From assembly GCF_040054535.1 (NCBI RefSeq), contig NC_090785.1, forward strand, positions 7,251,501 to 7,315,500: a DNA stretch of 64,000 nucleotides, in the 5' to 3' direction. Positions within the stretch are counted from its first letter, which is position 1. The number at the start of each line of letters is the position of its first letter. Under the pieces are notes generated by a model. That model saw only the letters and a list, made by a program, of their open reading frames with translations, made no database searches and was not told the DNA's origin. This document shows, piece after piece, positions 25,380 to 38,898 of this stretch. Position numbers and translations under genes: made by a program. Source of the DNA: Antennarius striatus. Its lineage: Eukaryota; Chordata; Actinopteri; Lophiiformes; Antennariidae.

Positions 25380-26046
25380 ATCGATCGTCTGGGCTCGTCA
25401 GCACCTGTAGCCCTCGGAGACGGCCTGTCAGACGGTCAGTCTGCAGACGTGTTCCCCGTGAGTTCCGTGTTTTTAATCCTGTTTAACACAGCAAAACATT
25501 AAGTTTGAACCATGGCTTTACTTCGACGTCCGGACTTTATTTCCATCCCGTCTGTCGGAGAAAACCAAGACTTTCTCTCTCATCCTTGAGCCAAATTTCA
25601 CCCTGACAGGTTCTTGGACGCCTCCCGCCGCAGCCCTGACTTCTGAGCCGCCCTCCTGCGGCTCTTCTCACGACGCGCCGTGGAACTTTTCCGACGAGTT
25701 CATTTTATTCTGACTGCGGCTCTCTGAGATTAGCATATTATTTGCGGGAATGTTAAACCCGTCACAGGAAACGCGTGGCGTGCGTGGTGTCGATGTGAGG
25801 GCGCGGAGCCACCTTATTAAAGAAAAGCATCCCGCTGATGTCAGACAGACCCCGCCGCCGGTACCGGGCTGCGCTCCTCCGCCGCTTCAAATCCTCCTCC
25901 GCGCTGCCGCTCTCCTCACTTTTCTTCAGCTCATGTCTCCAGTGCGTTAGCGGGGAGTACCTTACTTAAACCCAGCTCTGCCAGCCGTACCTCAGCCAGA
26001 TCCTCGCACCGATCCGCAAGGGGGGTGGGGAAAGGGAAAAAGACAG
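25380..26046 (+). promoter_or_regulatory. CpG-rich promoter and noncoding first exon, probably of drp2
   Basis: CpG and GC content rise far above the flanks from about 25380, with many CGCG, CCGCCG and GCGGCTC stretches, and fall off after about 26200. At 26047 a strong donor (ACAG|GTAAGATTTG) closes a likely first exon on the + strand. No long start-codon frame runs into this donor, so the exon is probably 5'UTR. In human, DRP2 (dystrophin-related protein 2) follows CENPI on the same strand, so drp2 is the best guess for its gene. That assignment rests on synteny alone; no drp2 coding exon was found in the window. Confidence 0.5.
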
Positions 26047-26823
26047 GTAAGATTTGTCCCAGGCTGCTTCTTTTTAAAGTGTTTACTGCGGTGAATGTGT
26101 TTTGGATCGAAGCCGGTTCGCCTCACATGCAGAGCGCCTACGCGCAGAGACACGGTGTGACTGTGCGCCAGGCTTGATGCCACTCTCTGGGGCAACACGG
26201 TGGGGTAACATGAGAGGGAAACCGTGCGTTGTCCTGTTCCCAGTTTTGTCAGCTGGCCCTTTCTTCTTCTTCTTCTTCTTCTTCAGCCAGACATCATCCG
26301 TGTGATGGATGAGGTTGTGTCCGGTGGAGCTGTCACATCACAAGGTGTTCATTCTAATGATGTCTCCGCGTCCGTTCCTCATCCACACGGACCTGGGGAT
26401 GACAAGACAGTCAAATTTGATGACACTGATTAAGTGTAGGCTTGTTTTTGTGGATTCCACCACGCATCTTTTTGTACAAGTTTCCCCACATGTCCTGCGG
26501 GAAATGGAACATTTTTATGGCTTTTTCTGTGTTTCTACTTTGTGTGGGTGGAGACTGACGTGAGGAGGCTGAGGTATTCAGCCGGATTTGAACTCTGGAT
26601 GCCTCCAATCATTAAGGTTACAGTCATACGGTATGCCAGGGTGATGCCATTCAGGGAAGACATGAAAAGAAGTCCTGATTCTTAATATTCAAGTAGCTCC
26701 AACACAAGATCCGGTCAGTTGCTGAGACCAGACAATAGCTGTATTCTAATCTGTACTCAGAAACTGGAGATTTAAGAACAAGCCAGTGTGTTATTTTTTT
26801 TCAAATTGTGTGGTAATTTTGTG
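26047..26823. other. Start of the putative first intron, with a (CTT)n microsatellite
   Basis: Directly after the donor at 26047 the sequence stays moderately GC-rich to about 26400. A (CTT)8 run lies at 26261-26284. No coding exon is recognised. Confidence 0.5.
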
Positions 26824-27420
26824 TCATCTGTAAATAACAATTAAATAAGTCATGAAAACGACACCAAAAACCAAACAGTAGTTTCTCAGTGGATACAGCT
26901 GGACTGTAAAACATAAATTAAATACAATTAAAAATAACTCAAGAGCAGTAATACTCCTCCTCATGGATTGGTACAACTTTTTTTGTGAATCCTGCTCTTC
27001 ACTCAGGGCTGACCGACGTTTTTCTGTTGGTTGAAGTCGCGGCTCATTCTTGACTGGCCAGAACTTTGATGCCCTTCTCCTCCAGGAAGTGGATGGCATT
27101 CCAAAGAAGAGCACCGTTGCTCCAAGCCCATCTTGTTTCAACTGATTTCTTATTGTCTTGGCACTTGCTGGACTGCTAAACCACTGGGCCCTGTAGCAGT
27201 GGCTGGCAGGAACCTGTTTCTGAGGTGCAGCAGGTGCATGTGTTGACCGTTTCACTGGTGGCATAACACTGGTGTAGATGGTGAGTGTTTGGTGCCCTGC
27301 AAATAGGCTGGAGGACAGCCCCACCTTTGCCACGCCAATGGCACAGGCGGGGGTCATGTTGCTCCATCTGAGACCTTCTTGCAGGTTTCGCTTCACAACT
27401 TCCTCCATTGGAGGGTTGAT
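26824..27420 (-). mobile_element. Degenerate Tc1/mariner-type transposase remnant
   Basis: The minus strand has an open frame of 194 codons starting at 27408, plus overlapping frames in the other two phases. Pieces resemble a Tc1-type transposase: SAKTIRNQLKQDGL, like the end of the second helix-turn-helix domain; then FLEEKGIKVL in one frame and WPVKNEPRLQPTE in another, like the FLEE..I.VLEWP..SPDLNPIE block; then LYQSMRRSITA, like the C-terminal SMRRR motif. The middle, with the first catalytic Asp, appears deleted, and the join between pieces needs a frameshift. It is therefore a dead copy. I did not find its terminal inverted repeats. The family call is from remembered motifs. Confidence 0.5.
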
Positions 27421-30400
27421 TCAAGAAGGGAAAAGGTGACTTGGGATTATTTAGGTAAAATGATCCTGTCCATTTCACTAAAAAAGGGAGAAATTAAACT
27501 ATTTTCTATAGCAGTGAGTGATTCCTTAGAAATCTCATGGGTATATGTGAATATTGCTCCTATTCATAATAGAAAAAAATGTATTGTCTCTTAAATGACT
27601 GTGACAAATTAATGAAGCAAGTTATCTGCTTGAATACATCATCTCATTGTGGGAATTCATTTGATCAATCAATCAAATCCAAAAACAAAAATGTCTTAAT
27701 TAAAACACAATTATCTTTGAGACACAATCCTCTCTCTCCTGCTTACCGAACCGGTTTCATGTTCTGTCTTTGTTAATTAATCTTTATTATTCTTAGCCTT
27801 CATGGCTGAGTCCAGGATAAAACTGAGGGTCTCTGGAAGATTTAAATGGTTTATCTGGTTAAAAAAAGAGCTGAAAAATTTTTCTTCCCGAAGGGGACAT
27901 CCTCTCCAAAATCCCTGTGAAAATTATTTCTACGTTGTCATTCTGCAGGACTGCTCAGCATTAGCAATCTGTATTCATTTAAAATAGCTTCAAGTAATTT
28001 TCATGGACAGTAATCTTCCTGTACCTACTCTGAGAGATTATTTCCTTCAGAACACAAAAGCCTAACAGAAGCACATTTGAATTCTCTTCAGGCAATCCAA
28101 TTTGATGTGATGATGGGATTGCAGGTCTTTTGATCTTAAAGACTGCAAGAAAACACATGAAAATGTGGAAAAAAGAGGAGTCGTATTTCAGATAGGGGCT
28201 TTAATAATGAGCATATGTTACAATGACCATAACATCTCTAAAATGTAGTGTTACAAGAGTGAAAATAATTGTTCTTAAAGCTTGATACACAGTGGTGACA
28301 CAATTGTGAAAGGCACTAAAAGGATTACGAGTATGTTCCTTTGTCACCATCTCTCATCTACATGCCTTCTGGTCAGGTTTTATGCATTTTCAACACGCTG
28401 CCTCCAGCTGTGTCGTGGAGAGTGTAGATTAAATCATACTGCATCATCTCATTTTAATGTCCTTATTCATCCTTAAGATGACAGTGCCACTGTCACTTTT
28501 ATCAGACAACATTCAAGCAGAAGCTCCCAACCTCTTCTGCATGTGATGTACAGCTTTGTAAGAAGAACTAAATTACCACCGACATCAACTGTCAGCTTCA
28601 AATGCCATGTTCATTTGCATTCATGCTGAAGCAGATCAAAGTCACTGAACTATTAATTAGGCCTCTTAAAAAGTTGATATTATGACTTTTTTCTTCTAAC
28701 AGCTAAATGTTGCCGCTGTAGCATTACTGGAGTGGAGCACTGGATATCTACATGATTCACAGTCATGGCTTTATTCAACCATTTCTACTCTTACCTAACT
28801 AAACATTTAATTATTAGCCACCCACTTAAAACTTGGTGCAACGCCGAAAGAGAATTTTGGTTAGTGGAGACTATGGGTCAATCAGAGAGGAGACAGAAAC
28901 ATTAAACGACATGTCCTCTATTCTTTTCTAGTTTTCACACAGTGTTTTGCTCCAGATTTAACGTTAACCTTGTATGCTAACATTTTAAGTCACAACATCA
29001 TTTCTACTTAATAAAGGTACAGCAATAGTGACATTTGCATCTATGACCAAATAAATGTGATAAAATTCACCCTAGGTGGGAACCTCTTTGGTAGCCATAC
29101 AGTATCAGGAGTGTATTGAGCTTCATGTGATGCAAAGAGAAGCCTATGCAAAGATCTCTTTGAACTCTGTTGTTTCTATTGGCCACCAGATGGAACCCTG
29201 ACTGGCTGTAGGAATTATGGGGAAATTATCACGAGATTATGTGAGTGAAGTAATGAGTTTATTACTTTAATCACTGATTCAGATTTCATGTATATAATAA
29301 GGGTAATTTAGTAAATTATAGTCCCATTCAGAGTGAATCAGGGTGTGCCTCAGGGCCGGTCTATCTTGTGATTGTTTCGACATGATCACACCATATCCTT
29401 GACTTCTCAGTCAGGTTCAGTCCTCTCCATTACCACTGTGTTGTCGATATATGGTCTCTCCTGGCTCCAGTAAACAAAGGCGACAAGAGTTGTAACGCTA
29501 CTTTCAAGGACTCTGATTGGTAGTCTGTATAGCAGGGAAGGATTTTATGGAGGCTTTGTCTATTTTATTTACAGTTTATGGTTAAAGTCTTTGTGGACAC
29601 ATACAGTATGTGTTTTCACAGTTTGGGGAGTGCCAGAAGTTAACCCTGAGTATGCACTATTTCAAATTGGAAAGCTGCTTTCCTTCACCAGTTGTTTTCA
29701 TTTCCTCTGATGAATTCTAAACATGTATTTTGGGATTGAATTATTTATACTGTTATGCGAAGAGCAATTCAGGTTAAAGATTGTCTCGAGCTTGTTTTTC
29801 TATTTCTCATTTTTTTTTTTTTTCAATTCAGGAGAGTGATCTGAAAATGTCATCCTCTGTTAAAGTCTGCCCCGGGTCTTGAGTAACTCCAGCGTAGCGT
29901 TAAGAATTAGCGACCTACCAACTGCTGTAGTGACAGTGCATATTCTTACTGAGAAGACCTTCTTTATCTACAACGAAAAGGTGATTGTAGGTCAGTTGCT
30001 GTGAAATCGCATACGAGCAATGATCATGAATAATTATCGTCTGCTGGTATTTTCTTATTATGCAAAAGAAAGAAGTGATGAGTTTTCAGGTTGTCACTCC
30101 TGGTATCAAACTACTGTAGTGATTTAATTACTGTTAACCCTGGCTTTGACCTCATTGATGTCACCTAGCTCTCCAGCGTAGCAGCTGAAGACCTCAATGA
30201 TTTGTTTTTCCCTATTGACTTGTGTTGCTAACTATTTGTTGGAGCAGGGCATTGAATCTTGGAGGTCTTTCGACAGGACTGAAACCTTTGGTGACTCAGA
30301 TTCTGACTCTACTGAAAGTATATATTTCTGTTTTCATCTTTGTCCATGTCGATTTTCTTCTTTAGATAAGTATTATTTGACATAAATCCCCTATTGCATT

Positions 30401-33400
30401 ATTTAGTCTATAAAATGTCAAATAAGCTCACAGTAACGTTATAAAAATTACTTCTTTTGTCTAACCATCAGTAAAACCCACAGATGCTTTATTTACAGTC
30501 ACGAATGAAATCCTGACTGACAAGGAAAAGCAGCGTTTCAGAAGCTAAAGCGGGCTAATGTTTGATTTTTTTAAATGAACAAATGATTATCAGAATGGTC
30601 CGAACTGCAATGGCTAATCCCACTTTATTAACTGAAAGCTCAGTGACAAGAAACATGTAGTGAGGTAATATTTTACACATGTCATGCTATGAACAATAGA
30701 AATATAAAAACGACCAAACAACAAAGAATCAATAGATCTTACAAACAAGTGTTGTTTGTGTATTTGAAGCCTGATATAGTTTATTCCTCTGTGCCTCTGC
30801 ACTTGTTGTTGTCCAAAATGATTAAAAACAAACATGGATGATTAATTTATATTGTTCTGCCCTGCTGCTGTAAATAACTATGGATCCAAATTCTTTGTTG
30901 AAGATAGCAATGAGTGCAATAACTATTGCACTAAAAACTAAAGTATGGGCTTTGTAAGGTAAAGTCATATACCAGTGATGTTGAATGATACAACAAAAAA
31001 TTATAAATTATAGGAAAAAGAACAGAATGAGAAGCTGAAGTTCTGAATGTCAGCAAAAGCACTTTTATTTTCTGCAGATTTAAAGTTTTTTCTTTTTTAA
31101 AGATTTCAATTGAGACCAAATGGCTGGAGGCAGAGTGCCACAGAAAGGGCGGTGAAGTCAATAAGTAATAACAGGCAGGCTAATACATTTTTGGCGTTGG
31201 TCTTTTTGTGGGTTTTGTTGACATTAATAAAGTTGTGAATAGGGTGAGCCTGATCGTTAACTTTTTAAATTACTCAGACAATATTGACTTTATGATGAAT
31301 TGCAAAATGAAGGTGCTATTTTTTCTATGCTAATTAATCTGGACTAAATGCTTCCGGAAAACAGCGTAAGAATCTGTTGGCGTCCTGTACAACCTCCTTT
31401 AGTATTACTGACCACAGACCTGCTGTGTCTCTGAACTACATTTGCTGTCTGACAAAAATGCCACTGGTCACAGCTAAACATTTCAAGCCCTGCTGGAATA
31501 AAAATATCTCAGTTTCCTGTCAAATGGCCGTTCCTCCTGAGACCCAGATGGACAGATAGCTGTCGTACACCTTGGAGCGCCATCTTGGCCGTAGGACAGC
31601 TGTGCTCAGTCAAGCAGGCTGCAACAGTCCGATCGTCTGCCTGCACCTCTCCATCATCCCAACTTGCACTGAGCGATGGTGAAATTGACAAATGGGGCAA
31701 GAATGGGGATAGAAAACCAATTTGCTAACTCCATAAATTCCTACGCCTGCAGTACCTATCCTTGGCCGTGATGGCTGCAAGATGTTGAAGTCTACTCGCC
31801 GATGCTTTCCTATTAACATTAAATGGGTGCGTGTCTGTGAGTTGTCCACTGCAACACGTTTATTGCTGGTTATTGACTACTCAGGATTACAGGCCTTGCT
31901 CTCCTCTGGTTCTGGGGGCCGGCTGTCAGTGTGGCCCCATATGACAAGTCATGTTTAATGGAGCTGGAAGGGATGGAGAGAGTAGAAGTGAACAGTTGCT
32001 TAATTTACTATCTGTGTCTAAGAGCAGAGGGAATGTCACCAGAAGCCCTTTTTACACAGAGATCATGTAACAGTGCTGTAATAAAGACCTGCTGGTTCAG
32101 GCAGTGCAAAAGATGTGTTTTTTCTTTCTTTATCTATTTGTATGTCTCTTCGTGTGTGTCTGTCACACTGTTGGTCCTCTGTTTTGTTCAAACAGAAATT
32201 TTTCAACAACTATTTGATGGGTTTTGGGTTATAAATGGTTTTAAGAGGATGGGTCCTGTCATGTTTGCATGTGACAGAATAGTAGTTTGAAGTCACATTG
32301 ATTACACCCTGAGTAGTGGAGTTAAGTTCAGCTGAAACAACCCCACAGAAATGAGTTATCTTTCCACAGACTACTCAACAGCCGAAGGAAAGACAGGCAA
32401 TTGCTGCAATCTACTGAATTAACTGGAGTCTGGGCATTGCTGTTGAGCCTCTGTGACCTGGTGATCCATTGCTTCTCCTGGTCACTTTAATCTTCCTAAC
32501 AAATCCCACATTGAGGTACTACCAAGTATCAAGGTTCGTGTTTGCCTTCAGGCTTTGAGTATTCCACCTGCATCCAAATCAGATATATATAAATGTCAGG
32601 AAATCCCATTCCTGTCCACTTGCTTATGCCCACAGGAAACTGGTCTTTTGGTGCGTTTTAAGGACCAATTGTCTTCAATCTAAGGAGCTATTGGTTTGTT
32701 TGACTGCGGTTTTTTTCTACTCCTTAAGAGAAGCCTCTTCCTATCAGTCTGACTAATGGGATGTGTTCTAGTGGTAAAACGAGTGCGTACCCTTCTTGCC
32801 ACTAGCGGGTCAGGGTTTTCACTTATCGTCGGAGATCAATGTTAGCATGTTGACATTAGCGTTTAGCTCAAAGGACTTGCTGTGATTAAGGACAGCCTCA
32901 CGGAGCTCCTGACCTGGCTGTAGTCTCTCATCCTCATTTAATGTTTTCCTGGTGAAGAGATGATTTAAAGTCCTACCTGTAGCAGAGATCAAACATTCTG
33001 CCCTAGATGACTATCAGGCATTGGTGTGGTGAGCTGCAGATGTGACGGAGGTGTTAATCCTGTCATCCTCTACACCAGAGATGGAGGCTTTGGTTGTTTT
33101 TCCTTCTATCTCTATGTGAGACAGTTGTTGGATTAAATACTTCCAGCACATCAAACCTACAGATTAATGATTAAACATGTGATAATTAGTCATCAGATTT
33201 ATGCCCATTTTAACTTTGAAATCCATCAGTTAAGGTTTTTATTCAAGGATCATTCCCACCGATCTCTGTTCTGTTTCGTGGGCCAATTCTGCTCTGCCAA
33301 ATGGAACCGAATCTCATAAGCATGACATTTTAGGATGGGTATTAAGCCTGTAGAAGACAATCAGGTCAATAACATTACATCAGCAGCCCTCTACAGATGC

Positions 33401-34142
33401 TCCACTCTAAGTGGCGTTAATGGCTCCTGCACTGAGCTCAACATACATCTTGTGGCTCCTGGGTTTGTATCTCTGCTTGCAGCTTCCTTTCGAAACTGCG
33501 CTGAAAAATTCCACTGCTTCCATTCTGCTACTGGTGAGTACTATCTCACAAGTGAACTGATCACCGTGTGTCGGGTCTGGTCTGGGTAATGAACCATTTG
33601 ATCTCTGATGGTTACACTTCATTTTTTGCGAAGGTGCTCATAGGCTGCACTTAAAGCTTGCATGTTCTGATCAGTGTGTCTGACATGTCTTGACTTTGCT
33701 TGCTTAATATCAAACTCATCTTTTCTCTGTCTTGAGCTATCTCAAAGACAAATAAAACAAACAGGTGGCTATTTTGAACTTGTTTCATGAAGCATGGCCA
33801 ACATTACTGGAGGGCAGGGTTTGGAATTGTGCTTAATGGATTCTAAAAATACCCAGCAGTGATGTCATCTTGTCGAGACACACCCTAGTATATGTTCGCA
33901 TCACAGCAGCAAGTGGGACATTAAAAGTCATCAAGAATGAGATGACTTTGTTGTGAAGTTGAGTTTAAAGTTGTGCTTTAAAACCTTATTTTGAAGCTCA
34001 ACTGGTTGAATGACCAGAAGTGAGTGTTGACACTTAATTCTGTTTGTAGAATCCTCCGTGAGTCTCATGCTGCGTTCCCTAATCACCCACACTGAAGTAC
34101 AGCTGAATATCTGAAAATAAAATGTTACTATAGATGATTTGA
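27421..34142. other. Noncoding stretch, intronic or intergenic
   Basis: AT-rich, with no exon supported by both splice sites and recognisable protein. A T-run lies at 29811-29823. A CTCF-like CCACCAGATGGAAC lies at 29183-29196. Two GC-richer patches (31560-31700, 31860-31960) have no convincing frame and could be regulatory or old repeats. Confidence 0.5.
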
Positions 34143-34184
34143 TAAATTTCCCAGTTTGGGATAAATAAAGTATATCTATCTATT
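34143..34184 (+). mobile_element. LINE 3' tail remnant
   Basis: AATTTCCCAGTTTGGGATAA then ATAAAGTATATCTATCTATT: the conserved 3' hairpin and (ATCT)n-type tail of a teleost LINE. Only the tail is recognisable. Confidence 0.65.
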
Positions 34185-34866
34185 AAAGGTCACAATATGA
34201 AACTAAATTCCACAGCTGTTATTAAACCTGAAGGAAAATGATATCAGTCTATTCTATAGGGCTTAAGATTTCCTCATTTCTTGTTAGGATTGGTATAGTC
34301 TTACCAAAATACTCAGTACAAGACTTTTTTTTATTTTTGCATTAAAACAATTCAGTCTGTCAAACCTTACTGAGTTCATGACATCAAAATGTACAATATC
34401 TACCAGATAATCAAGCTGAGCTGCTTTCCTGCTGGAATCACAATTGGCCTTGTATGTCACCTTGAAAATTTTTACTCTCCTCAACATATAATGGCCAGTT
34501 TAGTTTAATGTGTTTTCTAAATCCTGACTCGTCATTTAAAAGTTACAGACGGTCAAACAAACAAGCAAACAAAACCCGCCTTAAGTGTATGCGCAGCCTC
34601 AGTAGCCTCTGTCTCACGCTCACAAGCCAATGGGATGTGGCCCGTTGTTAAATGGAACCAGAGAAGGACCTAACGACGATGCATTATTCACAGTCCAGAG
34701 CCCACTGTGGCTCCTCCTGTTGAAGCCTAATTGAGCACCGCGGGAACGCTCCTCCTTATTGAGTGATGAAATATCAGTTTGACTTCTCCTCAGACAATGA
34801 AGCTCCAGGTGTCTGCGTCTCATTTCAAGTGGAATAAGGAGGATTTTTCATGCATACATTTCTCTG

Positions 34867-34890
34867 CGTGTGTGCCTGTGTGTGTTTGTC

Positions 34891-34922
<32 letters not shown>
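34867..34922. repeat. Imperfect (GT)n microsatellite
   Basis: An impure GT/TG run; the perfect part is 34895-34922 (14 units), preceded by interrupted units. Confidence 0.9.
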
Positions 34923-34923
<1 letters not shown>

Positions 34924-36235
34924 CGCAGAGGCAAAGTGGGCGAGTTCACACAGCCCTGAGATTCTGAGATCACTTCTTCAACCTGCATATTTGCCGTCTA
35001 CACGGCTAATGGCAGTCTCTTAGGCCTTATGATTTATCAAACAGAAAAGGTCACTACAGCAGGGTGCAATTAATTCGGTCTGCTTTTACTCCGTGCTGCT
35101 CAGGATGCTCGCTCCATTAGTGACATTTGTCATTACTTGTCTTTTAAGATGGGAGCACAGTAAGAGGTGGCATTTATATGAAATATTGCAGTTCTTTAGC
35201 GAGTACTGCTCAATGTTTAGTTGTTTCAAGCAATGTTGAGCAGTGATTTATATTTTCCCCAAAATGTATTCATGGAATTTGTGAACGAGAAATGTAAGAA
35301 AGAAATGAAACACACACATAAAGGTAGAATCATGGAGAAATCAAACAGCACTCAGTTTCCCTGTTAGGTTGCTGCATTTGAACACAATATTACTGTGATA
35401 GTCTGACCCTGGTAGTGTGACTTATGGGACACAAGCAGTTATTCAAGGAAAACTTTATGCTCCCACTCTGTTACTTGTGCAGATCCATCACCTTTGGCAT
35501 CTAACTGAATCAGCACATTTAAGCTCTAGTCCTAGTTGATCTGTTGCTTTATTACAATGATGAACTTTCTGCCAGATAATCTAGACGTTCTGGCTCACCA
35601 GATGTGGACTGTTACTCTGGTCTAGCTGAAAATGTCAATGTTTCTGTTCTGTCAGTCCGTATCAATGAAATGACGAAGCATCGGTTAATGAAATTCTGGA
35701 TCCAGATGAGGATTCTGGGTAGCAGTGAAATCTGAAGTCTGTTCTCAACTGAATGAGTAAACCTGCTTGACAAAACCTCTTGGTGGAGGCAAGAAGCTAG
35801 ACGTTGTCTATTTAAGATGGATTTACACAACAATGCTGAAAGGAGTTCCTCTCTTTCCGGGCCCGTTGGATTTTTTTTTTTTCACACTGGACCAACCCAA
35901 GATGTTGCAGCACCAGCATATTTAGCTACTTCCCCAGTTACATTAATGAAAACGCTGTTTGAATGGGGCTATAGAATCCGTAGTCATGGCAGCTCTATCA
36001 GACTAGAAGGCACAGAGTTACAAAAGCTAAATGCTAATGTTGTCATGCTGATACAATCATGGCAAGTCAAATCAAGTCATTGGGATTTATCTGTCGGACC
36101 ACGAATATGCATTAAAAAATTATAAATATGTAAATACATATAAAAACTATTGATATGAAAAATATCAGCTGGAAACTGACCAACGTTTTTGACATTATCT
36201 TAAATTTTCTGGTCATTATGTAAAGGTCTGGATGG
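34923..36235. other. Noncoding stretch, nothing recognised
   Basis: No supported exon, RNA gene or identifiable transposon. A GC-richer patch at 34600-34830, just left of the microsatellite, could be a conserved element but has no long frame. Confidence 0.5.
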
Positions 36236-36417
36236 AAAAATACCCCAGGAATATTTAAAGGTTGGTATTCATGAGTGTGTGCAATTTGGTCTGTGTATTG
36301 TTCAATTAAAATCCAGGTCAACCAAATTTATAGTAAATGATATACTGTTTCTAATCGAGTAATTTTGATAACAGTAATGTGAATTTGATTGTGAATAAGG
36401 CTTGATTGAATTGAAGT
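36236..36417 (+). repeat. Interspersed repeat, copy 1 of a local pair
   Basis: Shares in the same order with 38118-38298 the landmarks TTGGTATTCATGAGTGT, an ACTGTTTC...TAAT segment, CAGT..TGTGAATTT, and a GGCTTGATTGAATTGAAG end. The ending looks like a LINE or SINE tail. The family was not identified. Confidence 0.5.
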
Positions 36418-38117
36418 ACAACTGTATGGGGTTAATAAAATGTTAGTAAGATTGCAGTCTGGGATGGCATTTTTGAATTTTATTTAAAGAAACACTTGAC
36501 TTAAATAAATAGTCGTACACAGAAGTCAAGTAAATTAACTGCCTGTTGCTGATTCTCCCTACAGCCAATACAACAGCTGTGTTCCTTGCTTTTTTTCATC
36601 TTATACTAGTTCTGTTTTCCAGTGAAAACGACTCGATTGGGCACCTCGCCTTAGGCAGTGTTTATTTTTGTGAGAGAAATAGCTTACATGATGAAAAATC
36701 TCAGGATATTTCAATATGCTTCACAAATCTAGGTTATAATCGCCCCTAATTAATGCCAAATCATTTTTCTGTGCCTTGTGGCTGTGTTTTGAACATAAAT
36801 AGTCTTGGCTCTGCACTTAAAGCATCTCATCAATCTGTCTTGTGAGCTGATAGCCGCCTCACTTAGTTCCTATGGAAACTGCAGTGCTGAGAGTTCAAAC
36901 TTTTTGCTATGCAGATCAATTCAACAGTCAGTGAAATGTTTTAAGACTGCAAAACTCATTGTCTTTGAACAGTTGTTTCTTCATGTTCAGTTTTTAGATG
37001 CAGGGCAGTCGGTCACTAAAATAGAAACAGAAAGACTGGGCCAGTGTTCTTACCAACACATGTACACAAGATCCAAGAGCTGTGGAATAAACCCAGGCCA
37101 AATGAGAATGATTCTGAAGTTCAGCTTTTTCACTGTCTTGACCTTTCAGATTCTCTCCAGTCACGTTGACCTTTCTATGTGCCTGTAGATATAGCTGTAA
37201 GCCGTTAATGTTTTCATATAAAAACCCTGACATTCACTCCAGATATCCTTGTTTGCATGCGCAAATTTGCACCACAAAGCTTTTACAATGCCGGTGTGAT
37301 CATTCTGCCGCTCAGCAGTCGAAGCTTTTCCTCCCAGTTGAATAACATATTTTGTCTAGTTCTTTGCATACAGCTCGGCACCGGTGTCAGGACCAGAGCA
37401 AAATGTCTGGAATGTGAAAAAATGCTGATAGTGCCTGGTCTTTATTTTTTTTTTAGAGTCAATCTCCTCTTGGTGCTTTGTCTTCACGAGGAGCAATGAG
37501 TCATGATTAAACCAATGAATGTGATCTGCCAAACCCCCATGGTCTGATATGAGCCTGGGTAAACATCCAGCTGGCGGGTTCAGTGGTTGATTTATAGTGT
37601 TTTTGCTGTGGCATGAATCTGGGTAAGGACTAAATTATTTGGCTCCATTTGGATTTCTGCATCGCAAATTAGTTGGAGCAGGATATTTGCTAAACACCTA
37701 ACACTCCCACTCAGTCATCAGGCAGTGCCATCTTATTTCTCATGTCAAGGCAGCACAAGATCTATATGGCTGAAGACATGAACAAAATGTCAATATATTT
37801 TATTACATTTAGTAAACATGGATTTAGTTAGGACATCTAACTAAATCCACATTCCCATATAACAGACAAAAACATTCCCATATGACAGATAACTGTCATG
37901 AGTTCGAAACAGAGTTAAAAAGCGTCTTTAATCTGTAGTGGTCTTTCTGCTTATTTATGTATTTTGAGATATTTAAGGGGAGGTCTTCATAAAACATTGC
38001 ATATAATACTGCTACGTCCATTAGGAAGACTTTTTACTACATGACATAAGTAATTAAAAAAATGGTTTGAATCTGTTCCTTTCTTTTTCAGGTAATAATG
38101 CACAGATTGTTCGGGAA

Positions 38118-38298
38118 AAAAAATCATTTACATTTAGGGGATTGGTATTTATGAGTGTCTAAAAGTTGGTAGATATTTAAGTAAAACATGGATCTGCTGG
38201 ATTTGTAGCAGATGACTGGCTGTTTCAAATCTAATAGTTTTAAATTATGAAAACAGTTCTGTGAATTTCATTTTTAGATAGGCTTGATTAAATTAAAG
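38118..38298 (+). repeat. Interspersed repeat, copy 2 of a local pair
   Basis: Diverged partner of 36236-36417, about 1.9 kb apart in direct orientation. It ends GGCTTGATTAAATTAAAG. The degree of divergence suggests two old independent insertions and not a recent local duplication. The 1.7 kb between the copies has no recognised gene. Confidence 0.5.
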
Positions 38299-38898
38299 GG
38301 GTCTGTAGGGCTTTGGTGGAGATTTGTGCTCTATTCAGTGCAATTCCATTTTATCTGCATTTGTCTGTAAAAAAAAGTCTGCTATAAAGGGTACACAGTA
38401 TTTTCTTTCTCAGGAAAGTTCTGAAATAATAGCAAACAGATTTTTTTGAATGATTTCCTGGTGGATTAACAGTTGTTAATTAAAGTGGATAAATAAACTG
38501 TAATCCCTATAGTCATGGAGATGTTCAGTGCCTGTGTGTTCAGTTATCACATCGAGAAAACAGTGCTTTATTGAGGCACTGAGGCTTTTAAAGTTCCATA
38601 ATTGCCTCCATGAGCTGTTTTTGTTCAGTCATATTTGATACTGCTGACCGTGCTGATAAGCAAGTCAAACCAGGCCCATATTATAACAACTAACCACTCG
38701 TTGCTGTTGGGACAATGTAAAGGGTAGCCGATTTGATGTCATAAATAATAAAGGCAAACTATATACTAAATATATGCACTGACTTTGAGTTGTTTAGCAG
38801 GGACAGGAGGGGTTGTAGACATTCAGGACTCAGCCTGAACTTTTTGTTGGGGATCTGGAAAGATCCTCCTCCACAAATAAAAAAAGAAGAAGTTTGCA

